A stretch of 64,000 nt of DNA from Dyadobacter sp. CECT 9275 (GTDB taxonomy: Bacteria > Bacteroidota > Bacteroidia > Cytophagales > Spirosomataceae): the NCBI RefSeq assembly GCF_907164905.1, contig NZ_CAJRAF010000002.1, forward strand, positions 1,426,001 to 1,490,000. Reading direction: 5' to 3'. Below are positions 17,839 through 26,992 of the stretch, one piece after another; positions within the stretch are counted from its first letter, which is position 1; each line of letters begins with the position of its first letter. The position numbers and the translations under genes are program-made. The notes beneath the pieces were generated by a model, which saw nothing but the letters and a program-made list of their open reading frames with translations, was not told the origin of the DNA and ran no database searches.

Positions 17839-18699
17839 CTATTCCGCCTTCGCGATGCAGATATCTTGCTGAAATTTAAGATACTTTGTCGGACTGATCT
17901 TGATGTAGTGTTTAAAATCGTGGATCAGCTGACTTTGGTCGTAGTAACCTCATTCACCAACAATTTCAAACCAGTCGATCTTTGCAGATTTGGAAGTGAT
18001 ATGTTCTATCAGTTCAATGGTTTTCAGGAACCTTTGATAGCGGCCGATTTCTTTGGCAGTGTATCCAAAGGTTTTCTTATGATTGAGCTGAATATTTCTT
18101 TCGGTTTGATTTTGCTGGTTTGCAATACATTTTATTGGATTCTTCCTTTCCTCTTTAAAGCTTGCCAACTGTGCTGCAATGGCATTTCTATGCTTCAGAT
18201 ATGGTTTGCAGAATTCCAGAATATAGTTTACCCTGTCGTTCACATCCTCAATTTTGTTGAGCTGTGTCCATAAAAACGTGAAGCAATTTTCATCTGATAA
18301 ATCATCGGGATCAACCGGCAGATGTTCCGAAACCGAGGCATTTCCGAAGAAACGGTAAAAAGCATCATCTTTAAAATTCGCAACCAGAATTTGTGAATTG
18401 GGGGGCAACGAATAATCAAACGCCTGCTTGATGGGGCCAAGCACCAGACATCTGTCAACACGGACCTCTGTATTTTGCTTAGAATGCAAGATGGGTTGCA
18501 CACCAAAACTGAATATTAAAATCGTTTGAAACGAGGGGAGAAACGTTTTGGTAATGACATCAGCGGATTTATTCCCCGCAGAATAAAAATGGGTAAAAAC
18601 GTCTTCGTAATCTTTGGGAACAGCTACTCTCAGACTTGTGTATTCACCTTGTTTTTGTTGCATTTTTCGGATATCACCATTTTGGTGTTGATCAGTCAT
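17839..18699 (-). pseudogene. AraC family regulator interrupted by an in-frame TGA
   Basis: The reading frame from 18699 stops at a TGA (17950-17952) after 249 codons, in the middle of the DNA-binding domain. The same frame continues without a shift for 36 more codons to a TAG at 17839-17841, and those codons read GYYDQSQLIHDFKHY then ISPTKYLKF, exactly the second recognition helix and ending of an AraC protein. Upstream is the first HTH (YTAKEIGRYQRFLKTIELIE). The TGA replaces one residue just before the conserved G-Y-Y-D-Q. No indel is needed, so this is a point nonsense change, a sequencing error, or readthrough. The N-terminal about 170 residues are the usual unconserved sensor region. 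Without the second HTH the protein would probably not bind DNA normally. It would regulate the oxidoreductase/SRPBCC genes just downstream. Confidence 0.85.
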
Positions 18700-18828
18700 A
18701 ATCTATGATTACTCAAATCATCAGCTTGACAGGATAAATATACTATTTTAGGCGAATGCTTTAATACGATGAAAAAACATTAATCATAAGCAACAGTTTT
18801 TTCATCGTTTCCTAAGCTGACGTAATCA

Positions 18829-18872
18829 GTGATATTCCACTGAAGACAGCGCCAGGAATTTGATTTTGTCAG
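18829..18872 (-). repeat. Diverged dispersed repeat, copy 2
   Basis: Partner of 16457-16500. On the minus strand it encodes DKIKFLALSSVEYH next to a stop, again a C-terminal-like coding remnant. The flanks do not match. It lies in the space after the ABC-F gene. Confidence 0.4.
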
Positions 18873-18934
18873 GTATGTAAAGCCACAGACCACCACATAA
18901 TAGCCTGCGTGGTGGACTATGGTAGTAAAACAAT

Positions 18935-20572
18935 CTACTTCGCCAGCTGCAAATCCGCAATACTCTTGATCCGATTCCGTTCCAGAAAAGCATCAATGGT
19001 CTCAAAATGCTCGATGACGCGTTTGTCTTTGAACTCGAATACCTTTTGGGATAAGCCCTGTAGGAAATCACGGTCGTGGGAGACCAGCACCAGCGTACCA
19101 TCGAAGTTTCGGAGTGCTTCTTTCAATACATCCTTGGATTTTAAATCGAGGTGGTTGGTAGGTTCATCCAGAATCAACAGGTTCACAGGTTCCAGTAGCA
19201 GTTTCACCATGGCAAGGCGCGTTTTTTCTCCACCGGACAATACACTCACTTTTTTGTCGATATCTTCTCCCTGAAACATAAAGGCACCCAGAATGTTTTT
19301 GATCTGCGTACGTACATCTCCTTCTGCAACCTCGTCCACCGTCTGAAAAATCGTCAGATTAGGATCCAGCAGCGATGCCTGATTTTGCGCAAAGTACCCG
19401 ACCTTCACATTATGCCCCAGCTGGCAGGTTCCCTCCACGTCAATCTGCCCCATGATCGCCTTGATCATCGTGGACTTCCCTTCACCGTTCCGGCCTACAA
19501 ACGATACCTTTTCCCCTCTGGAAATGGACATGCTCGCATGCTTAAACACAACCTGGTCGCCGTAGGATTTGGATACATCCTTCACCGTCACCGGATAGTC
19601 ACCAGACCGTGGCGAGGGCGGGAAACGAAGTTTCAGGGCCGAATTATCGATTTCATCGATTTCGATAATTTCCAGTTTCTCTAGCATACGCTCACGGGAA
19701 GAGACCTGGTTGGTTTTGGAGTAGGTTCCGCGGAAGCGTTCAATAAACTGCATGTTATCGGCAATCATTTTCTGCTGTTCCTGGTACGCTTTCACCTGAT
19801 GCGCCCTGCGCTCTTCCCGTAATACCAGGTAATGCGAATAGTTGGCCTTGTAGTCGTATATACGGCCCATGGTCACTTCAATCGTGCGGTTGGTTATGTT
19901 GTCGATGAAGGCACGGTCGTGAGAAATCACCATCACGGCATTGGCTTTATTTACCAAAAAATCTTCCAGCCATATAACGGACTCGATGTCGATATGGTTG
20001 GTAGGCTCATCCAGCAAAATAAGGTCCGGCTTTTGCAGCAATATTTTGGCAAGCTCAATACGCATTCGCCATCCTCCGCTGAACTCCCTGGTTTGTCGTT
20101 GGAAATCTTCGGGCCTGAATCCCAGTCCTTTCAAGGCCTTCTCCACCTCTGCATCATAATTAACCTCTTCCAGCTGATAATATTTTTCACCCAGTTCAGT
20201 AACCTGTTCGATGATCGCCATATATTCATCGCTGTCATAGTCTGTACGGGTTTCGAGCTCAAGATTCAGTTTTTCCATTTCGGCACGCATTTCAAAAACC
20301 TGTTTGAATGCTTTGGCAGCTTCTTCAAAAACTGTACAGTTATCTTCGGTGAGTAAATGTTGGGGCAAATAAGCGATCACGGCATCTTTGGGTGCGCGCA
20401 CATGTCCACGATTGGCTTTTTGCTCCCCCGCAATGATCTTCATCATAGTGGATTTCCCCGCGCCGTTCTTCCCCATCAGGGCAATTTTATCAGTGGGATT
20501 GATCACGAAGGAAACTTCGCTAAACAGGACAGAACCGCTGAATTCGACGGCCAGATTTTCAACTGTAATCAT
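18935..20572 (-). CDS. ABC-F family ATPase (Uup/EttA-like translation factor)
   Basis: A 545-residue soluble ABC-F protein with two ATPase cassettes and no membrane segment. Cassette 1 has Walker A GKNGAGKST (about residues 35-43), signature FSGGWRMRI, and Walker B LILLDEPTNHID; cassette 2 has GRNGEGKST, LSGGEKTRL and LLILDEPTNHLD. Between them is the ABC-F linker, rich in charged residues (REERRAHQVKAYQEQQKM). ABC-F factors act at the ribosome E site to resolve stalled translation, some giving antibiotic resistance. The subfamily cannot be set by eye. Monocistronic in appearance; a weak stem (18890-18896 with 18909-18915) lies after the stop. Confidence 0.92.
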   Translation of the reverse strand: MITVENLAVEFSGSVLFSEVSFVINPTDKIALMGKNGAGKSTMMKIIAGEQKANRGHVRAPKDAVIAYLPQHLLTEDNCTVFEEAAKAFKQVFEMRAEMEKLNLELETRTDYDSDEYMAIIEQVTELGEKYYQLEEVNYDAEVEKALKGLGFRPEDFQRQTREFSGGWRMRIELAKILLQKPDLILLDEPTNHIDIESVIWLEDFLVNKANAVMVISHDRAFIDNITNRTIEVTMGRIYDYKANYSHYLVLREERRAHQVKAYQEQQKMIADNMQFIERFRGTYSKTNQVSSRERMLEKLEIIEIDEIDNSALKLRFPPSPRSGDYPVTVKDVSKSYGDQVVFKHASMSISRGEKVSFVGRNGEGKSTMIKAIMGQIDVEGTCQLGHNVKVGYFAQNQASLLDPNLTIFQTVDEVAEGDVRTQIKNILGAFMFQGEDIDKKVSVLSGGEKTRLAMVKLLLEPVNLLILDEPTNHLDLKSKDVLKEALRNFDGTLVLVSHDRDFLQGLSQKVFEFKDKRVIEHFETIDAFLERNRIKSIADLQLAK

Positions 20573-20670
20573 CTTCTCGTTTTTTGAAGCCGCAAAAGGT
20601 AGGATGACACTTCTTTTCCGCTCCCCGTTCTTTTGCAGATATTGAAATAATCGACGTATATCAGAAAAAC

Positions 20671-20704
20671 AAAAAGCCTGTAAATCAAATATTTACAGGC
20701 TTTT
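20671..20704 (-). terminator. Intrinsic terminator after tRNA-Asp
   Basis: AAAAAGCCTGTAAAT and ATTTACAGGCTTTT form a near-perfect 14-bp stem around CAAAT, ending in a T-tract on the minus strand directly downstream of the tRNA. It is symmetric and may also act on the plus strand. Confidence 0.8.
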
Positions 20705-20729
20705 AAAAGTACTTTAATATTACTTCCGG

Positions 20730-20803
20730 CGGTCTGGACGGGACTCGAACCCGCGACCCCATGCGTGACAGGCATGTATTCTAACCAGCTGAACTACCAA
20801 ACC
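20730..20803 (-). tRNA. tRNA-Asp (GTC anticodon)
   Basis: On the minus strand, acceptor GGTTTGG pairs with CCAGACC (with one G-U), the D-arm carries TTCAGCTGGTTAGAA, the anticodon loop reads CCTGTCACG (GTC, Asp) and the T-arm reads GGGTTCGAGTCCC. The discriminator is G, and CCA is not encoded. The 74-base length is standard. Confidence 0.95.
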
Positions 20804-20963
20804 GTTTCATTTTTACCATCGTTATGGTGAAAACGTGGTGCAAAACTAGTATTATTATTTTCCATTGCAATAACCTTTCCTCTAAAATTGTTATTTTATT
20901 TGCAGGTAAAATCATGATCATTGATAAAAAAACTGATTATGAAACAGTTGTAATTTTCTCAAA

Positions 20964-22064
20964 ATGCAAAAAATTAAAGATATTCTTACCAGTCTGGAAT
21001 CTCTGGCACCACCGTCTTACCAGGAAAATTATGATAACGCGGGGCTGATCGTAGGTGATAAACATGCAATTGTGACCGGAGTACTGATCACACTGGATGT
21101 TACCGAAGCGGTGGTGCAGGAAGCGGTTTCAAAAAAATGCAATCTGATCATTGCGCACCATCCTATTGTTTTCAAAGGATTAAAAAAACTGACAGGCAGC
21201 AACTATGTAGAGCGCACCGTACTGGCTGCGATTAAAAATGACGTGGCGATCTACGCCATCCATACCAATCTGGATCATGTATTGAAAGGTGTGAACAGTA
21301 AGATCGCAGAGAAGATTGGACTGAAAAACATAAAAATACTGGCTCCTAAAAAAAACATTCTGCAAAAGCTGGTGACCTTCGTACCCACCGAAAATAGCGA
21401 AAGCGTATTAGAAGCCTTGTTTAATGCTGGTGCCGGAGAAATTGGCGCTTATAAAAACTGCAGCTTTTCAACAACCGGAACCGGCACGTTTCTGCCCGGA
21501 GAAGCGGCCAACCCGGCCGTTGGTACCATTGGCAAACGCGAAGATGTAAGGGAAAACCGCCTGGAAGTTATATTTCCCTCGCATTTAGGGAGAAAAATTC
21601 TGACGGTACTGAAAGCCGTCCATCCCTATGAAGAGGTTGCCTATTACCTTCAGGAACTTGAAAATGAAAACCAGGAAGTAGGCGCCGGAATGGTAGGGGA
21701 GCTTGAACACGACATGCAGCATGAAGATTTCCTCCAACTGCTGCGCAGCAACATGCAACTCCGGGTGATCAGGCACACTGCCCCTGTGACCGGGCCCATC
21801 AGACGTGTGGCAGTATGTGGAGGGGCCGGAAGTTTTCTGCTACCCCTGGCGATCGGCTCGGGAGCCGATGTTTTTATTACAGCGGATTATAAGTATCACG
21901 AATTTTTTGATGCCGATCAGCAGATTATGATTTGTGACATTGGCCATTATGAAAGTGAAGTATTTACGAAAGATTTACTATATGACTATTTATCAGGAAT
22001 TTTTAGTAATTTCGCACTCTGTTTGTCGGAAATCAATACCAATCCTGTTCATTACTTCTTGTAA
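20964..22064 (+). CDS. Nif3-like dinuclear metal-centre hexameric protein (GTP cyclohydrolase I type 2 homologue family)
   Basis: A 366-residue member of the NIF3/YbgI family. Family features are the N-terminal PPSYQENYDNAGLIVG, the metal-ligand block NLIIAHHPIVFKGLK, AIHTNLDHVLKGVN and the C-terminal GHYESEVFTKDLL, which supply the two-metal site. Between the halves is a PII/CutA-like insert (about residues 130-230), typical of the long family form. The molecular activity of the family is not settled. It is followed by a zinc-ribbon coiled-coil protein; this Nif3/zinc-ribbon gene pair is conserved in many bacteria. Start chosen at the ATG in the AT-rich leader. Confidence 0.9.
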   Translation: MQKIKDILTSLESLAPPSYQENYDNAGLIVGDKHAIVTGVLITLDVTEAVVQEAVSKKCNLIIAHHPIVFKGLKKLTGSNYVERTVLAAIKNDVAIYAIHTNLDHVLKGVNSKIAEKIGLKNIKILAPKKNILQKLVTFVPTENSESVLEALFNAGAGEIGAYKNCSFSTTGTGTFLPGEAANPAVGTIGKREDVRENRLEVIFPSHLGRKILTVLKAVHPYEEVAYYLQELENENQEVGAGMVGELEHDMQHEDFLQLLRSNMQLRVIRHTAPVTGPIRRVAVCGGAGSFLLPLAIGSGADVFITADYKYHEFFDADQQIMICDIGHYESEVFTKDLLYDYLSGIFSNFALCLSEINTNPVHYFL

Positions 22065-22154
22065 AACGTTATCGGATCACTGGTTTTCAGCAGAAGAACA
22101 CAGCTTTAAGTTTTCATCAAATACGCATTGAAACAAGTCCATATAAAGACATAC

Positions 22155-22901
22155 ATGGAAAACACAATCGCACAAAAATTAGACGCTCTCCTGAAACTTC
22201 AGGAAATTGATTCAAGCCTGGATGAAATTCGTAAAACCCGCGGAGATCTTCCCGAAGAGGTAAGAGACCTGGAAGACGAAATCGCCGGAATAGAAACGCG
22301 GTTGAGCAAGTTTAAAAGTGAAATCAGCAATCTTAACGCTGAAATTGATAATTTTAAAAACTCACAGAAAGATGGTGAAAAGCTGATCAAAAAGTACAAA
22401 GATCAGCAGATGAACGTACGAAACAACCGTGAGTACGACGCTATCACCAAGGAAATTGAACTTCAGGAACTGGATATGCAGCTGGCCGACAAGAAAATTA
22501 ACGAAGCCCGTGCACGTATCCGCCTGATAGAAGAGGATGCCAACCGGGCGGATGCTTCACTGAATGACAGAAACGAAGACCTTAAAGCCAAAAAAGGTGA
22601 GCTGTCTGTTATCACCAGCGAGAGTGAAGCTGAAGAGCAGGAATTGTTGAGCGAAAGGGAAAAACATGTTAAGAAAATTGAGGAGCGTCTGCTGAAATCA
22701 TATCAGAAAATACGTGATAACTCCATGAACGGCCTTGCCGTAGTAAACGTGTCACGTGGTGCATGTGGCGGATGTTTCAGCATTGTGCCTCCACAACGCC
22801 AGGCGGATATCCGTGAAAGAAAAAAACTGATCGTATGTGAACACTGCGGAAGAATACTGGCAGACGTTGAAAGCGTTGAACCGGTGCATCAGCGCAGGTA
22901 G
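22155..22901 (+). CDS. C4-type zinc ribbon coiled-coil protein
   Basis: A 248-residue protein consisting of a long antiparallel coiled coil (about residues 5-185, rich in E/K/L heptads) and a C-terminal zinc ribbon formed by CGGCFSIVPPQ and CEHCGRIL (four cysteines in two C-x-x-C pairs). Homologues bind nucleic acid or act as chaperone-like factors; the function is undefined. I start at MENTIAQK (22155) because the nine preceding residues from 22128 do not look like part of the coiled coil. It follows the Nif3-like gene by 90 bases and is closed by an intrinsic terminator. Confidence 0.88.
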   Translation: MENTIAQKLDALLKLQEIDSSLDEIRKTRGDLPEEVRDLEDEIAGIETRLSKFKSEISNLNAEIDNFKNSQKDGEKLIKKYKDQQMNVRNNREYDAITKEIELQELDMQLADKKINEARARIRLIEEDANRADASLNDRNEDLKAKKGELSVITSESEAEEQELLSEREKHVKKIEERLLKSYQKIRDNSMNGLAVVNVSRGACGGCFSIVPPQRQADIRERKKLIVCEHCGRILADVESVEPVHQRR

Positions 22902-22924
22902 TACTACGAGAAAATACAAAAACG

Positions 22925-22952
22925 AGGTTGTCCTGAAGGGCAACCTTTTTTT
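22925..22952 (+). terminator. Intrinsic terminator
   Basis: AGGTTGTCC pairs with GGGCAACCT (one G-U) around TGAA and is followed by seven Ts, 23 bases after the zinc-ribbon gene stop. Confidence 0.85.
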
Positions 22953-22980
22953 ATACATTACACGCTTACACATCAATTGA

Positions 22981-24534
22981 TTGACGGTTTATATTAAAAG
23001 CTGCCGGATTGTTAGGCCATACCTCAGACCGTTGCTGCTGTTATGGTTTCTAATTTCAGGTATTTTATCCCTGGCAAATCCTCCCATGTTCGGGGCTGGG
23101 GAGAAGTACCATGTTGAATTTACGCCGGAGCTTCAGCGCGCCTATTTCGAGATCCAAAAACTCCGCATTCAGTCGGCCCGGCAAATTATCGACGAAGTAC
23201 GTCCGCAGCATAAGGAGAATGCTTTTATAGCCTACCTGGATAACTATGCCGATCTGCATTATCTGCTGATTTCCGAAGACAAAAAATCCTATCAGCTTTT
23301 ATTGAAAAAAGAAGACCTGCGCCTGGATGAGATCAATAAGCTGCCGGATCAATCACCTTATAAACGCTTCTTCCTGGGAGAGATCCGTTTGCATTGGGCG
23401 TTTGCCAAAATAAAGTTCGGAAACGAAATCAGCGGAGCCTGGGATATTGTGAAAGCTTACCGTTTGCTGGCAGAGAATCAAAGGAAATTTCCAAATTTCA
23501 GGCCCACCTTAAAAACGCTGGGTTTGCTGCACATCCTGATAGGATCAGCGCCTGACCAGTATACCTGGGTCACAAAAATCCTTGGTCTGAAAGGTGATAT
23601 CGGAATGGGTGTCGAAGAGATCAGAACCGTCATCCGCGATGAACCTTTTTTCAGGCAAGAGGCACAGCTGATTGACCTGCTGATCCACGCCTATACCCTA
23701 AAACTATCCGAAACTCAGTTAAACAAAGTAAAACAGCTTCCCAGGGAGCAGCCTGACAACCTGCTTCTGCATTTCTTTGCTACAACTATTTTAATGAAAG
23801 AGAGCAAAAGTGAAGAGGCGCAATGGTACCTGAACCACGCCCCGGAAGGGCCGAATTACATCTCCTTCCCGTTTCTGGAATACCTCAAGGGCGAGATCAT
23901 GCTTCAGAAGGGAAATTACAAAGAGGCGGCTGATTTTTACACGCTGTTCCTGAAAAAGTACAAAGGATTTAATTATATCAAGGATACCCATCTGAAGCTT
24001 TTTATGTGCTACTGGCTCACTGGTAATGACTCCGCGGGACTTACCTATCTCAACCGGGTCGACAAAGAGGGAAGCAGTGTACTCGAAGCCGATAAATTTG
24101 CCACACAGGTTGCCGCAGATTACAAAGCCGGGAAAATAACACCACGCCAAAAAATACTCTACAAAGCACGTTACGCTTCTGACGGCGGATACCTGGACGA
24201 GGCCTGGGAGATGCTCTCAACAGTTACGGAGAGTTCCTTTAACACCACGTATGACAAGGCCGAATTTAATTATCGCAAAGGAAGGATTTTACAAAAAAAC
24301 AACCGTACCGACGCTGCCACCATAAGCTATCAGAGAACATTGCTGCTCGCGACGGGATCATCCGCAGGATTCGGGGCTTCATCGGCTCTTCAGCTGGGAT
24401 ATATTTTTATGGAGAAAAAAGAAAATACAAAGGCAGCAGGTTATTTTCAAAAGGCTATCTCTTACAAAAACCATGAACACAAAAACAGTATTGACAACAA
24501 AGCCCGAGCCGCTCTGACAGAGCTTGGCCGGTAA
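22981..24534 (+). CDS. Tetratricopeptide-repeat protein, exported
   Basis: A 517-residue protein with a hydrophobic leader (about residues 15-33, LLLLWFLISGILSLANP) and predominantly helical TPR-like repeats through the rest, including FEIQKLRIQSARQIIDEV, ILMKESKSEEAQWYLNHAP, KGNYKEAADFYTLFLKKY and a final KKENTKAAGYFQKAISY. No catalytic domain is seen. It probably works in the periplasm as a protein-interaction scaffold. The first codon is a TTG; the true start could differ slightly but must keep the signal. It starts after the zinc-ribbon terminator, and RadC follows. Confidence 0.8.
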   Translation: MTVYIKSCRIVRPYLRPLLLLWFLISGILSLANPPMFGAGEKYHVEFTPELQRAYFEIQKLRIQSARQIIDEVRPQHKENAFIAYLDNYADLHYLLISEDKKSYQLLLKKEDLRLDEINKLPDQSPYKRFFLGEIRLHWAFAKIKFGNEISGAWDIVKAYRLLAENQRKFPNFRPTLKTLGLLHILIGSAPDQYTWVTKILGLKGDIGMGVEEIRTVIRDEPFFRQEAQLIDLLIHAYTLKLSETQLNKVKQLPREQPDNLLLHFFATTILMKESKSEEAQWYLNHAPEGPNYISFPFLEYLKGEIMLQKGNYKEAADFYTLFLKKYKGFNYIKDTHLKLFMCYWLTGNDSAGLTYLNRVDKEGSSVLEADKFATQVAADYKAGKITPRQKILYKARYASDGGYLDEAWEMLSTVTESSFNTTYDKAEFNYRKGRILQKNNRTDAATISYQRTLLLATGSSAGFGASSALQLGYIFMEKKENTKAAGYFQKAISYKNHEHKNSIDNKARAALTELGR

Positions 24535-24629
24535 GGACTGCCTTTCCTTCATCTCAGGACCGAAGCCGGCAATACTTTTTCCGCAAGATGCCGTCTCACT
24601 GGTATACATTACTTTGAACTGCTCCTGTC

Positions 24630-25337
24630 ATGCCGGAAATTTATCCCAATACAAGAAAAATCCTTAGCTGGGCCGAAGAAGACCGCCCCAGAGAAAAACT
24701 CCTTTTAAAAGGCCGGACCGCCCTGTCCGATGCCGAACTGATAGCCATCCTGATTGGCTCTGGCACGGCTGACCTCACAGCGGTTGACGTTGCTAAGGAA
24801 ATCATGCATTCGGTGGATAATAACATCAATCTGCTCGCCAGGCAGAGCCTCAAAGATCTGATGAAAATCAAGGGCATTGGTGAGGCCAAAGCCATCACCA
24901 TTATGGCTGCTCTGGAACTGGGACGCCGCAGAAAAGACAGTTTTCAGGACAGGAAAGTAAAAATTAACCAGTCGTCCGTGGTATATGATGAAATGAAACC
25001 CTACCTCCAGGACAAACTGCTGGAAGAATTCTGGATAATCCTGCTCAATAAAGCATGCGAGGCAATCCGTATTTTACAAGTAAGCATCGGCGGCCTGGGA
25101 GGAACCATTGCAGATACCCGGGTGATTTTCAAGCTGGCTATAGAAAACCTTGCGCATTCAATCATCCTGGTTCACAATCACCCGTCCGGACAACTGTATC
25201 CAAGTCCTCAGGACATCAGCCTGACAAACGATATCGTGAAAGCAGGCAAAGTGATGGATATTCCCATTATGGATCACCTCATCTATACGGATAACGGTTA
25301 TTACAGTTTCCGGGATGCGGACAAACTACCAGTCTAA
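24630..25337 (+). CDS. radC: RadC/JAB domain protein (UPF0758)
   Basis: A 235-residue protein with an N-terminal helix-hairpin-helix-like UPF0758 part (SDAELIAILIGSGT, LMKIKGIGEAKAITI) and a JAB1/MPN metalloprotease-fold domain (about 110-235) with VHNHPSGQLYPSPQD as the metal-binding HxH..D motif. Despite the name, a role in repair is doubtful; the family's true function is unclear. Its stop overlaps by four bases with the convergent lipoprotein gene. Confidence 0.92.
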   Translation: MPEIYPNTRKILSWAEEDRPREKLLLKGRTALSDAELIAILIGSGTADLTAVDVAKEIMHSVDNNINLLARQSLKDLMKIKGIGEAKAITIMAALELGRRRKDSFQDRKVKINQSSVVYDEMKPYLQDKLLEEFWIILLNKACEAIRILQVSIGGLGGTIADTRVIFKLAIENLAHSIILVHNHPSGQLYPSPQDISLTNDIVKAGKVMDIPIMDHLIYTDNGYYSFRDADKLPV

Positions 25338-26149
25338 AAAATCAGGTCTTTTTTCACCACACCATCCAGTTCGGCATAGGGTATCAAAAATTCGATTGGC
25401 CCACGGGCATACGCCGCTATCTCGTAAGGATTATAATAAAAGAGGACCCCGGTGCGGGTAAAAGTAAAATTGGCAGGAAGAAAAAACTTATGATTTACCA
25501 GAAAATATCCTGCTTCCTCCAGATTGGCATTTTCACCAATTTTTTCCACCTCCCTGAATTTCTTCTCTACCTTTTCCAGCAAAGAAATGGTATCCGAAAC
25601 AAAAGAAAGGATATTCAGTTCACTCCCTTCAACGGCATCAAAAACATGGTTGGACCGGAAAGTATTAGGGTGCGCTCCGCCTGTGAAAGCATAATGATCC
25701 AGCTTGTAGAGCAACAGTTTTGGCGTCACCATCACGGTATCACCTGTTACTTCCACTTCCCAGCATCCGGGTGCATCGGGAAAGTCGCGCTTGAAATCGC
25801 GATAATTTTTATCAAATACCTCAAAAGCACCTTTCACGCTTTTCATAGCAGCCGGTGTTTCGGCAATACTTGCGGAGTCGGCATGGGAATTAATCCGGTC
25901 GATTATCTTGGCGGCAATCTGGGTATTAATTTTTCTGGCGGCGGCAATTGTATCTTCCGCTTCCCAGATATCTATCCGTACCTGGGCACCCGCATTTGAT
26001 GTAGTGTCGCAGGAGCCATAGCTTTCGCGCTGGATTTTGCCTTTTTTAAAACCTGAAAACAACTTCGCTTCCTCTTTTTCTGTGGATTGACCACAACCAA
26101 ACATAAGAAGCCCTACACCTGCTACAACACCAACGATCCAAATGCGCAT
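25334..26149 (-). CDS. DUF3298/DUF4163 (RsiV-like) lipoprotein
   Basis: A 271-residue lipoprotein with lipobox LLMFGC near residue 19. The body has the DUF4163 part (about 60-160) and the DUF3298 domain (about 165-260) with TGGAHPNTFRSNHVFD, the characteristic G-G-A-H motif. RsiV-like proteins bind lysozyme in some Gram-positives; here it is a likely cell-envelope protein of unknown ligand. It begins 33 bases after the response-regulator stop, so it may be part of the same transcript. Confidence 0.8.
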   Translation of the reverse strand: MRIWIVGVVAGVGLLMFGCGQSTEKEEAKLFSGFKKGKIQRESYGSCDTTSNAGAQVRIDIWEAEDTIAAARKINTQIAAKIIDRINSHADSASIAETPAAMKSVKGAFEVFDKNYRDFKRDFPDAPGCWEVEVTGDTVMVTPKLLLYKLDHYAFTGGAHPNTFRSNHVFDAVEGSELNILSFVSDTISLLEKVEKKFREVEKIGENANLEEAGYFLVNHKFFLPANFTFTRTGVLFYYNPYEIAAYARGPIEFLIPYAELDGVVKKDLIF

Positions 26150-26182
26150 AACGTTTTTTTAATCTCTTCCTCCGATTCCAAT

Positions 26183-26917
26183 CTATAGACTCATCAGTTC
26201 CTTAAACCGGATTGCCTGACGACGCGAAATTTCAATTTTATCTCCGCCCTGCAAAGTAACTAGTAATCCACCACTAAACCATGGCTCAATTTTCTCAATC
26301 CAGTGTAAATTTATAATATGTTTGCGGTTCGCCCTGAAATAGGTGTTTGAATCAAGCCTTTCTTCAAGGTTATTCAGAGATTTTAGTACCAGCGGTTTCT
26401 GATCATCAAAATGCAGCCTGACATAGTTGCCCATGGATTCAAACAGACGGATCTTACCCAGTTTTACAAACCAGCATTTTTCACCATCCTTGACAAATAC
26501 CTGATCATTTTCTCCCAAAATTTTCTCGGCACGATCATTGGCCGTTACCGACACTTCAGGATGGATCTGACTTTCCTCAATCCGATGAATGGCGTCTTTA
26601 AGACGTTCTACATCAATAGGTTTCAACAAATAATCCAGCGCATTGTATTCAAATGCCTTGATGGCGTACTCATCGTAAGCCGTTGTGAAAATTACTTCCG
26701 GGCTTTTTCCCTCAATGGATGAAAGCAGCTCGAAACCATTTTTACCCGGCATCTGGATATCCAGAAACAGGAGTTCGGGCTGGAGTTCATCAATAAGTAC
26801 CAGGGCCTCGTCGGCATTGGCGGCCTCACCCACAATTTCAATTTTGGTATAGGGCTCAAGAAGTCTTTTCAGTTCATTACGTGCTAAACGTTCGTCGTCA
26901 ACAATCAGTGTTCTCAT
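26183..26917 (-). CDS. LytTR response regulator
   Basis: A 244-residue DNA-binding response regulator. The receiver domain (about 1-120) has acidic residues near the start (VDDERLARNEL), phosphoacceptor Asp in LLFLDIQMPGKNG, and a conserved Lys in YLLKPIDVERLKD. The LytTR domain (about 145-244) shows FVKLGKIRLFESMGNYVRLH and the FRANRKHIINLHWIEKI signature. It is the partner of the upstream sensor kinase, 75 bases before it on the same strand. Confidence 0.93.
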   Translation of the reverse strand: MRTLIVDDERLARNELKRLLEPYTKIEIVGEAANADEALVLIDELQPELLFLDIQMPGKNGFELLSSIEGKSPEVIFTTAYDEYAIKAFEYNALDYLLKPIDVERLKDAIHRIEESQIHPEVSVTANDRAEKILGENDQVFVKDGEKCWFVKLGKIRLFESMGNYVRLHFDDQKPLVLKSLNNLEERLDSNTYFRANRKHIINLHWIEKIEPWFSGGLLVTLQGGDKIEISRRQAIRFKELMSL

Positions 26918-26992
26918 GGCGGTCGGAAAATATATAAATGGTGCTTTTTATTTGATCAAATTAGTAAAGATGATTTTATTCCTTTAAGAAAC

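Noticed and set aside
17950..17952. Selenocysteine at the TGA in the AraC gene
   Set aside because: No SECIS-like hairpin directly after it was apparent and there is no selenoprotein precedent in AraC proteins; nonsense or error is simpler.
18890..18915. Terminator of the ABC-F gene
   Set aside because: Only a 7-bp stem with no T-tract on the minus strand.
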